From Opitutia bacterium UBA6410 (lineage in GTDB: Bacteria; Verrucomicrobiota; Verrucomicrobiia; Opitutales; Intestinicryptomonadaceae): a DNA stretch of 64,000 nt. Positions 58,799-64,000 of this stretch are shown in pieces. How positions within the stretch are numbered: position 1 is the first letter of the stretch; every line of letters starts with the position of its first letter. Location of the stretch: the NCBI GenBank assembly GCA_002437405.1, contig DJPO01000006.1:7384-71383 (forward strand), given 5' to 3'. A program made the position numbers and the translations under genes. Under the pieces are notes generated by a model. That model made no database searches, was not told the origin of the DNA, and saw only the letters and a list, made by a program, of their open reading frames with translations.

Positions 58799-58823
58799 AA
58801 AACAAAAAACAAAAAACAAAAAA
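58797..58823 (+). repeat. Heptanucleotide tandem repeat (AAAAAAC)x3 plus AAAAAA
   Basis: Three perfect AAAAAAC units and a partial fourth fill the short gap between larB and nikMN. Such a run can change copy number and alter spacing to the downstream gene. Confidence 0.8.
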
Positions 58824-58842
58824 TATGGAATATATATTAGCA

Positions 58843-59838
58843 ATGCATATGTCCGACGCGCTCGTTTCGGCGAAAACGGGCGTTGCGATGCTATTGGTTT
58901 CGCTCGGCTTGCTGCTTTTCGCGACAAAAGCCGCCTCTGCGCGCTTCGATTCGCTCGACATTCCTCTTATGGGGATAATGGGGGCGTTCGTTTTTGCGGC
59001 GCAGATGGTCAATTTTTCGATTCCGATGACCGGTTCGAGCGGGCACATATCGGGCGGCATACTGCTCGCGGCGGTTTTGGGCGCATACCCCGCGTTCGTT
59101 GCGCTTGCGGGGGTGCTTGTAATTCAGGCGTTGTTTTTCGCGGACGGCGGAATTCTGGCGCTTGGGTGCAACATATTCAATATGGCGTTTTTTACCTGCT
59201 TTGTGGGGTATCCGCTGATTTTCCTCCCGATAATAAAAAGATTCAAATCGACGGGCGGGATTTTTGCGGCGTCGATAGCGGCGTGCGTGGTTTCGCTGCA
59301 ACTGGGGGCGTTTTGCGTCGTGTTGGAGACTTTATGTTCGGGCGTGACGGAGCTTGATTTCAAAACCTTTTTGGCATTTATGCAGCCGATACATCTTGCG
59401 ATAGGAATCGTCGAGGGTGTCGTAACCGCATTTGTTCTCGTTTTGCTGCGCGACGCAAAGCCCGCGATTTTCGAAAACATCGAACGCGGCGGATTTATTC
59501 CGACGAGGAAAACCGCCGCGCTTTTGGTTCTCTTTGCGGCACTCGTCGTGGGGTGTGGTTTGGCGCAGCTGGCGTCGGAAAAGCCCGACGGGCTCGAGTG
59601 GTCGATTGCCAAAACCGCGGACACCGAACAACTCTCCGTGCCCGCGACGCCCGCGCACGCGCTCGGCTCGGCGGTTGCCGAAAAGACCGCGATTTTCCCC
59701 GACTACGAACTCGGCGGCGGCGACGCGTTTTCGGACACTGCGGGTTCGTCGGTTTTCGGAGGGGCTATGGTTGCCGCCGCGCTGTTTGTTTTTGCGGCGG
59801 TTGTGAAATTCGCAAGGCGGCGCGCAAATGCAAAATAG
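58843..59838 (+). CDS. nikMN: ECF nickel transporter, fused NikM-NikN substrate-specific component
   Basis: A 331-residue membrane protein. Starting at ATG 58843 the sequence begins MHMSDALVS, the N terminus required in CbiM/NikM because the second-residue His and the free amino end bind the metal; the ATG at 58825 would add six residues before it. Conserved parts: MGAFVFAAQMVNFSIPMTGS (near 45), SGHISGGILLAAVLGAYPAF and ADGGILALGCNIFNMAF. A C-terminal NikN-like part (about 215-331) has two further membrane helices around EKPDGLEWSIAKTADTE. Nickel rather than cobalt is inferred from the lar neighbours. Confidence 0.88.
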   Translation: MHMSDALVSAKTGVAMLLVSLGLLLFATKAASARFDSLDIPLMGIMGAFVFAAQMVNFSIPMTGSSGHISGGILLAAVLGAYPAFVALAGVLVIQALFFADGGILALGCNIFNMAFFTCFVGYPLIFLPIIKRFKSTGGIFAASIAACVVSLQLGAFCVVLETLCSGVTELDFKTFLAFMQPIHLAIGIVEGVVTAFVLVLLRDAKPAIFENIERGGFIPTRKTAALLVLFAALVVGCGLAQLASEKPDGLEWSIAKTADTEQLSVPATPAHALGSAVAEKTAIFPDYELGGGDAFSDTAGSSVFGGAMVAAALFVFAAVVKFARRRANAK

Positions 59839-60637
59839 CGCGGAAAGGCGAAGCGTTTGCGGGTCGGGCGGCCGCGCCGATTTTTTCGGGCGGGCGGCGG
59901 ATTTTCTGCGCGCGCTCAATCCGTGCGTAAAGCTCGTGTGCGTGCTCGTCTTTTTGATATGCGTTGTCTCGTCCGAGAAATACGGGTTCTCGGGGTTGCT
60001 CGCGTATCTCGCGTTGCCGATTTTTGGCGGGGCGGTTTTGGGGGTATCGTTTTATCGCGAATTTTTGAAGTCGCTGCCCGCGCTGATTCTCGCGGCGGGA
60101 GCGGGTGCTGCGGGCTTGTTTTTGGACACCGATACGGCTTTCCGCGTATTCGGGGTTGCGGTGTCGTTTGGAGGCGTGGCGTTTTGCGTGCTGATGCTGA
60201 AGGCGTATTTATGCGTCTGGGCGGCGGTTTTGTTTGCCGCGTGCACCGATAAGAACGACATTTGCGCGGCTCTTGGAAAGTTCAAAGTGCCGTGTCTGCT
60301 CGTCTTCCAGATTATGCTTACGGCGCGCTACTTGGAGGTAGTCTGCGCGGAGGCTGGGCGGATTGTCCGCGCCTACGCCTTGCGCTCGCCGAGCCGTCCG
60401 AGGGTTGCGTTTTCGCATTTCCCGCACATTTTGGTGTCGCTTTTGCTTCGCAGTATCGAACGCTCCGACAGGATTTTCTACGCGATGAAGGGCAGGGGAT
60501 TCGACGCCCGCGCGTACAGATTCCGCGCGATGCCGCTAAATTTTTCGGACGCACTTTTCGGCGCGGTTTTTTGCGCGGCGTGCGTTTTAATCAGGGTTTT
60601 CAATGTGGCGCGCGCGCTCGAGTTTTTCGTGTTATGA
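59828..60637 (+). CDS. nikQ: ECF nickel transporter, transmembrane T component NikQ/CbiQ
   Basis: A 269-residue protein with about six membrane helices. The coupling-helix motifs YLEVVCAEAGRIVRAYALR near 170 and ERSDRIFYAMKGRGFDAR near 215 include the Ala-Arg-Gly type signature that docks on the ATPase. It overlaps nikMN by 11 bases and nikO by ATGA. Confidence 0.88.
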   Translation: MQNSAERRSVCGSGGRADFFGRAADFLRALNPCVKLVCVLVFLICVVSSEKYGFSGLLAYLALPIFGGAVLGVSFYREFLKSLPALILAAGAGAAGLFLDTDTAFRVFGVAVSFGGVAFCVLMLKAYLCVWAAVLFAACTDKNDICAALGKFKVPCLLVFQIMLTARYLEVVCAEAGRIVRAYALRSPSRPRVAFSHFPHILVSLLLRSIERSDRIFYAMKGRGFDARAYRFRAMPLNFSDALFGAVFCAACVLIRVFNVARALEFFVL

Positions 60638-61335
60638 TAGATATAAAAAACATTTCCGCAGTCAGGCAAAACGGGGCGTTTGCGCTCGATTCGCTTTCGC
60701 TCGAAATAAAGCCGCGCGCAAAAGTCGCCGTTTTGGGCGCGAACGGCGCGGGCAAGACCACTTTGTTGTGGGCGGTTATGGGGCTGATTCCGCTCGCGGG
60801 CGGAAAAATATTTTTGGACGGAATCGAAGTCGAAAAGCGCAATCTTGCGAAAATCAGGCGGCTGGCGGGGTTGGTGTTCCAAAACTCGGACGACCAGCTT
60901 TTCCTCCCGACCGTCTTGGAGGACGTGATGTTCGGAATCCGCAATTTTCTCGGCGGCGGAGAGGATTTTGTGCGGGCGCGTGCGGAAAAAGTTTTGGCGG
61001 AATTTTCGATATTGCATCTAAAGGACAGGCGTCCGCAGGAGCTTTCCGACGGCGAAAAGCGCAAAGTTTCCCTTTGTGCCGTGCTTGCGTGCGAGCCCGA
61101 AATCCTCCTGCTCGACGAGCCCTCAGCGCCGCTCGACCCGCGCGGCAGGCGCGAGTTCGCGGGATTGCTGAAAAATCTCGACAAGACCGTTCTTCTCACA
61201 ACGCACGATTTGTCCTTTGCCGAAAAGGTTTGCGAAAAGTGTGCCGTGTTGCGCGACGGCAGTCTCGCGGCGTTCGGCGATACCGAAAAAATTTTGTCGG
61301 ACGAAAAGCTGTTGCTCGACTGTTCGCTCGCATAG
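60634..61335 (+). CDS. nikO: ECF nickel transporter ATPase NikO/CbiO
   Basis: A 233-residue ABC ATPase. Walker A GANGAGKTTLLWAV lies near residue 36, the Q-loop with VFQNSDDQLFLPTVLEDV near 80 (the family-typical FQNPDDQ-like segment), signature ELSDGEKRKVSL near 135 and Walker B EILLLDEPSAPLD near 155. The switch His is in TTHDLSFAE. It drives nickel import with NikMN and NikQ and is the last gene of the run. Confidence 0.9.
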   Translation: MIDIKNISAVRQNGAFALDSLSLEIKPRAKVAVLGANGAGKTTLLWAVMGLIPLAGGKIFLDGIEVEKRNLAKIRRLAGLVFQNSDDQLFLPTVLEDVMFGIRNFLGGGEDFVRARAEKVLAEFSILHLKDRRPQELSDGEKRKVSLCAVLACEPEILLLDEPSAPLDPRGRREFAGLLKNLDKTVLLTTHDLSFAEKVCEKCAVLRDGSLAAFGDTEKILSDEKLLLDCSLA

Positions 61336-61356
61336 TCTCCCCGCAAAATGCCGCGC

Positions 61357-61390
61357 AAAAAAAAACGCCCGACCGTTGGCGGCTGGGCGT
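61357..61390 (-). terminator. Terminator of the reverse-strand aldolase gene
   Basis: On the reverse strand ACGCCC-AG-CCG and CGG-TC-GGGCGT form a stem with a small internal loop, followed by nine T. It lies 24 bases past the aldolase stop and may also act on the convergent nik transcript. Confidence 0.8.
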
Positions 61391-61413
61391 CTTGAAAATT
61401 TGCTGTGCGGGAA

Positions 61414-62412
61414 TTAGCGCGAGCTGATTTCGTCGTAGAATTCCACGATTTTCCCCTTGCGCTCGGATTCGTTGAATTCCATTGCGCTCTTGGGGTGGCG
61501 GTTGAGGAAACCTGTTGTCATGTACGGGTAGTCGAAGCCCCAGCCGAGCTTTTCGCGCATGGGCTCGATGTATTTTTCGATGCACTGCAGGAGCGGACGC
61601 ATTCTGTACTTGGGGTTGTGCAGGAAACCGATGAGCATTTCCAAGTGGCAGTTGCCGGCTCCGCGCCCGAGCCCCGCGAGCGTTCCGTCAATCATATTCG
61701 CGCCCGCGATAATCGCCTCGATTGTATTTGCGAAAGCCAGTTGCAGGTTGTTGTGGGCGTGAATGCCGATTTCCTTGCCGAATTCGTGAGCAACGCGCAT
61801 GTACTTTGCCATCATGTAGCGTATCTGCTCGCTGTAAAGCGACCCGAAGCTGTCCACGAGGTATATTGCCTCGACATCGCTTTTGCCGAGCATTTCCAAG
61901 CCTTCGTCAAGCTCGCTTTCGCGCACGGTCGAGACCGCCATAATGTTTACGGTCGTTTCGTAACCCTTGTCCTTGGCGTCCTTAATCATATCGATTGCCA
62001 GCGGAATCTGGTGGATATATGTCGCGATTCTGACGAGGTCGATGGGGCTTTTCTCCTTGGGGAGAATGTCGTTTTTGTAGTCGCTCTTTTCGGCGTCCGC
62101 CATGACGGAGATTTTGATGTCGCGCTTGTTGTCGCCGATGATTCTGTTGATGTCGTCTTCCCTGCAGAAACGCCATGCGCCGTATTTTTCGGGCGAAAAG
62201 ATTTTGTCGCTGTTTTTGTAGCCAAGCTCGATGTAGTCGATACCCGCGTCTGCGCAGGCGTCGTAGACGGCGCGGACTTCTTCGTCGGAGAACTTGCTTG
62301 AGTTCATCAACCCGCCGTCTCTAATCGTGCAGTCGAGCACCTTTAATTCTTTCCTGAAACCAATCCATCTTCCCGAGGAGGTCGAGGAGCCGTTCATTGT
62401 TTTTTGATTCAT
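61414..62412 (-). CDS. HMGL-family aldolase (4-hydroxy-2-oxovalerate aldolase-like)
   Basis: A 332-residue TIM-barrel enzyme. The DRE-TIM motif VLDCTIRDGGLMNSSKFSDE lies near residue 25, DYIELGYKNSDKIFSPEKYG near 58, and GIHAHNNLQLAFANTIEAI near 218 has the metal-binding HxH. DGTLAGLGRGAGNCHLEML near 240 is the conserved Gly loop. The enzyme type splits or forms 4-hydroxy-2-oxoacids or related compounds; the exact substrate is not clear. AAAGGA precedes the ATG. The upstream attenuator with a Phe/Tyr leader peptide suggests a link to aromatic amino acids. Confidence 0.82.
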   Translation of the reverse strand: MNQKTMNGSSTSSGRWIGFRKELKVLDCTIRDGGLMNSSKFSDEEVRAVYDACADAGIDYIELGYKNSDKIFSPEKYGAWRFCREDDINRIIGDNKRDIKISVMADAEKSDYKNDILPKEKSPIDLVRIATYIHQIPLAIDMIKDAKDKGYETTVNIMAVSTVRESELDEGLEMLGKSDVEAIYLVDSFGSLYSEQIRYMMAKYMRVAHEFGKEIGIHAHNNLQLAFANTIEAIIAGANMIDGTLAGLGRGAGNCHLEMLIGFLHNPKYRMRPLLQCIEKYIEPMREKLGWGFDYPYMTTGFLNRHPKSAMEFNESERKGKIVEFYDEISSR

Positions 62413-62444
62413 TGTGTTTTCCTTTGTAATGAAATTTTGGGTAT

Positions 62445-62472
62445 AAAAAAAACCGGACGCTTTTGCGTTCGG
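62445..62472 (-). terminator. Attenuator terminator hairpin 33 bases before the aldolase gene
   Basis: On the reverse strand CCGAACGC (62472-62465), loop AAAA, GCGTCCGG (62460-62453), then a run of eight T. There is no space for a promoter between this hairpin and the aldolase start, so transcription must pass it. Its 5' arm is perfectly complementary to GCGTTCGG at 62509-62502, giving an alternative antiterminator. Confidence 0.85.
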
Positions 62473-62508
62473 TTTTTTTGCAAATGGGCAATAGGCAGCC
62501 GCCGAACG

Positions 62509-62565
62509 CTATTTATTTACGCCGGTATAGTAAAAGTAGTAAAACTTTACGCTGACTGATTTCAT
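62509..62565 (-). CDS. Phe/Tyr-rich attenuator leader peptide
   Basis: ATG 62565 opens an 18-codon frame (MKSVSVKFYYFYYTGVNK) ending in TAG at 62511-62509. Six consecutive codons (8-13) read FYYFYY. The stop codon abuts the GCGTTCGG arm. A ribosome stalled for lack of charged tRNA-Tyr or tRNA-Phe would leave that arm free to pair with the terminator's 5' arm and allow read-through; a ribosome reaching the stop would cover it and let the terminator form. There is no clear ribosome-binding site, which is common for such leaders with short 5' regions. Confidence 0.8.
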   Translation of the reverse strand: MKSVSVKFYYFYYTGVNK

Positions 62566-62580
62566 TTGCTATTGTTGCGA

Positions 62581-62608
62581 ATTAGAGCGGAATTTTTTCC
62601 GTTTTCAA
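62581..62608 (-). promoter_or_regulatory. Candidate promoter of the leader-aldolase transcript
   Basis: On the reverse strand TTGAAA (62608-62603), 16 bases, then TCTAAT (62586-62581). The transcript would start close to 62574, giving a very short leader before the peptide start at 62565. Confidence 0.45.
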
Positions 62609-62629
62609 GAAAATTTTTTATTTTTTTTC

Positions 62630-62678
62630 AATCCCCGCTTCCCGCCGCGTTTACGCGCCAAATCGGAGGGCGGGGATT
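62630..62678 (-). other. Inverted repeat after carA
   Basis: AATCCCCGC (62630-62638) and GCGGGGATT (62670-62678) enclose a GC-rich 31-base loop, 13 bases after the carA stop. On the reverse strand A-rich rather than T-rich sequence follows, so it is a weak terminator candidate or an mRNA-stabilising hairpin. Confidence 0.45.
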
Positions 62679-62690
62679 GGCGGAAGACTC

Positions 62691-63842
62691 CTACGAATTC
62701 TTTTTGACGAAGTTGTAGAAGTCGGCGAAGAGTCCGTCGGCGTCGTTCGGGCCAGGGGCGGCTTCGGGGTGGTATTGAACCGAGAATACGGGGTAGTCCT
62801 TGTGGCGCAGACCTTCGACTGTATTGTCGTTGAGGTTGATTTCCGTCACAATCCCGCCGCAGTTTTCGACGCTCTTTGCGTCAGCCGCGAACCCGTGGTT
62901 TTGCGAGGTAATCGACACTTTGCCCGTTTCGAGATTTTTGACGGGCTGGTTGCCACCGCGGTGTCCGAACTTGAGCTTATAGGTTTTTGCGCCGATTGCG
63001 TGTGTGATGACCTGATGCCCGAAGCAGATGCCGAAAGTCGGGATTTTCTTAATCAGTTCCGCAACCGTTTTGTGTGCGTAGGGGACTGCCGCGGGGTCGC
63101 CTGGGCCGTTGGAAAGGAAGAGACCCTGCGGGGCGAAGTCGAGAATTTCCGCCGCCGAGACCGACGCGGGGAACACCGTAACGTCGAAGCCGTGGAACGA
63201 GAGTCTGCGGAAAATCGAGGTTTTCGCGCCGAAGTCGATAGCCGCACATTTGAAGAGCGGTTTTGTCCTTTCGAAATTATAGAGGGTAGTGCCGCAGACG
63301 GTGAAGGGCTTGAGTTGTTCGTCGGAGAGGTCGAAGTGGTAGGGTTTTTTACAGGAGACTTCGCGCACGTAGTCCATACCGACAAGACCCTTCCAGCTGC
63401 GGGCTTTTTCGACCGCCTCTTCGGCGGAGATTCCCTCCGTTGAAAGGCAGGCTTTCATTGCGCCCGCGTCGCGGATTTTGCGGGTTATCGCGCGCGTATC
63501 GACGCCGCTGATTGCGGGGACTCCGCCCTTTTCTAAATATTCCTGAATTGTCTGTTCGCTTCTCCAGCTGCTTGACACGGGGCTGACTTCGCGGACGACG
63601 AAGCCCGAAACTTTGATTCCGTCGGACTCTTCGTCCGCCTTGTTTACGCCGTAGTTGCCGATTTCGACAGCCGTCATTGCGACGATTTGTCCGAAGTAGG
63701 ACGGGTCGGTAAGAACTTCCTGATAACCCGTCATGGACGTATTGAAAACCGCTTCGCCGACGACCGTTTTCTTCGCGCCGAAGGCGCGCCCTTTAAAGAC
63801 GCTACCGTCTTCCAATGCCAATATTGCCGTATCTATACTCAT
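62691..63842 (-). CDS. carA: Carbamoyl-phosphate synthase small (glutaminase) subunit
   Basis: A 383-residue protein supplying ammonia from glutamine for carbamoyl phosphate, used for pyrimidines and arginine. The N-terminal domain has [15 protein letters not shown] (about residues 7-21) and [16 protein letters not shown] near 34. The class I glutaminase has [16 protein letters not shown] near 245, the nucleophile [16 protein letters not shown] with Cys near 275, and [13 protein letters not shown] near 355 with catalytic His and Glu. ATG 63842 is preferred because GGGGAG lies 6 bases upstream; longer in-frame starts lack this. Confidence 0.95.
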   Translation of the reverse strand: MSIDTAILALEDGSVFKGRAFGAKKTVVGEAVFNTSMTGYQEVLTDPSYFGQIVAMTAVEIGNYGVNKADEESDGIKVSGFVVREVSPVSSSWRSEQTIQEYLEKGGVPAISGVDTRAITRKIRDAGAMKACLSTEGISAEEAVEKARSWKGLVGMDYVREVSCKKPYHFDLSDEQLKPFTVCGTTLYNFERTKPLFKCAAIDFGAKTSIFRRLSFHGFDVTVFPASVSAAEILDFAPQGLFLSNGPGDPAAVPYAHKTVAELIKKIPTFGICFGHQVITHAIGAKTYKLKFGHRGGNQPVKNLETGKVSITSQNHGFAADAKSVENCGGIVTEINLNDNTVEGLRHKDYPVFSVQYHPEAAPGPNDADGLFADFYNFVKKNS

Positions 63843-63893
63843 ATTTTGCTCCCCATAATGAACCATCATATTTTTTTTACAAGTAAATAGAGA

Positions 63894-63916
63894 GCAAAAT
63901 TGCGGGGCAATTTTGC
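63894..63916. other. Perfect inverted repeat upstream of carA
   Basis: GCAAAATTGC and GCAATTTTGC form a 10-bp perfect stem with loop GGG, 50 bases before the carA start. It may be an operator or mRNA hairpin in the carA leader. Confidence 0.5.
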
Positions 63917-63930
63917 GCGCTGATTTTTAG

Positions 63931-64000
63931 ACAGGGGGTCTTTCCCCCCTACGGCGGGATTGGCTACGCCACTCCCGCCTACCCCCGCTTGGGCGCGTGA
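63931..64000. repeat. REP-like palindromic unit at the window edge
   Basis: Two consecutive GC-rich palindromes: AGGGGG/CCCCCT (63933-63950) and GGCGGGA/TCCCGCC-type arms (63953-63959 with 63973-63979), then CCCCCGCTTGGGCG. The shape is that of dispersed repetitive extragenic palindromes. No second copy lies in the window and the unit may continue past the edge. Confidence 0.4.

Noticed and set aside
61405..62301. A 298-codon open frame on the + strand across the aldolase gene
   Set aside because: It is antisense to the HMGL-type aldolase, whose motifs, ribosome-binding site and terminator are all clear; the + strand text is rich in Val/Phe/His without any family pattern.
62630..62678. Strong intrinsic terminator for carA
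   Set aside because: The inverted repeat is real but is followed by A-rich, not T-rich, sequence on the transcribed strand, so I list it only as an inverted repeat.
1..64000. CRISPR arrays, rRNA and tRNA genes
   Set aside because: No regularly spaced direct repeats, rRNA-like blocks or tRNA cloverleafs were noticed by eye on either strand; a covariance-model tRNA scan was not possible here.

Overview
The window reads as a chromosomal segment of a Gram-negative, high-GC, probably anaerobic bacterium carrying one integrated transposable phage. Lipoprotein and Tat signals, diaminopimelate-type cell-wall synthesis, an FtsK, many Fe-S proteins and nickel-pincer cofactor genes point that way. Gene content and codon style remind me of Verrucomicrobiota of the Opitutales type, but there is no rRNA or other decisive marker here, so this is only a leaning.

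Left flank (1-3.35 kb): a tightly overlapping + strand run pyrB (3' end only) - pyrC - CPBP membrane protease - thiL, closed by a strong hairpin terminator.

Prophage (about 3357-35111, 31.75 kb): a Mu-like transposable phage inserted in the T-tract of the thiL terminator. Both ends carry copies of the same box (GTTTGAGGAA) at the same distance from a terminal TGT, which I read as MuA-type end-binding sites; TTTG(T) flanks both ends. The early operon (Ner-like HTH, excisionase-like HTH, MuA transposase, MuB ATPase, Gam, C5-methyltransferase) runs leftward. A Xre repressor, a small gene and a ParA-type ATPase lie in the middle on the + strand. The late operon runs rightward: lysis candidates, DUF2730-like and wHTH proteins, terminase, DUF935 portal, protease with nested scaffold, decoration, capsid, an adenine methyltransferase, connectors, a MuF protein with a nuclease-like tail, tail tube, fibre, tail chaperones, tape measure and tip proteins. 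A long tape measure without a sheath suggests a siphovirus-like particle.

Right flank (35.1-64 kb): a secreted protein of unknown function; DEAD-box helicase and SanA-like protein; dapF (reverse strand); recN and ftsK; a two-domain lipoprotein (WbsX/GH99-like plus esterase) facing a GntR regulator and ilvC; a tandem ABC ATPase; a flavodoxin-fold reductase. Then comes a nine-gene + strand run: a NapH/NapG-like membrane Fe-S protein, a Tat-exported aldo-keto reductase fused to a DUF1893-like domain, nadD, larC, larE, larB, nikMN, nikQ and nikO. NadD makes nicotinic acid adenine dinucleotide, the substrate of LarB, so the run couples precursor supply, nickel uptake and nickel-pincer cofactor assembly; larA is not in the window.

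The right end holds, on the reverse strand, carA and an HMGL-type aldolase. Upstream of the aldolase lies an 18-residue leader peptide with a Phe/Tyr run and mutually exclusive hairpins, a textbook-like transcription attenuator that I consider the most interesting regulatory signal here. The window closes with a palindromic, REP-like sequence upstream of carA.
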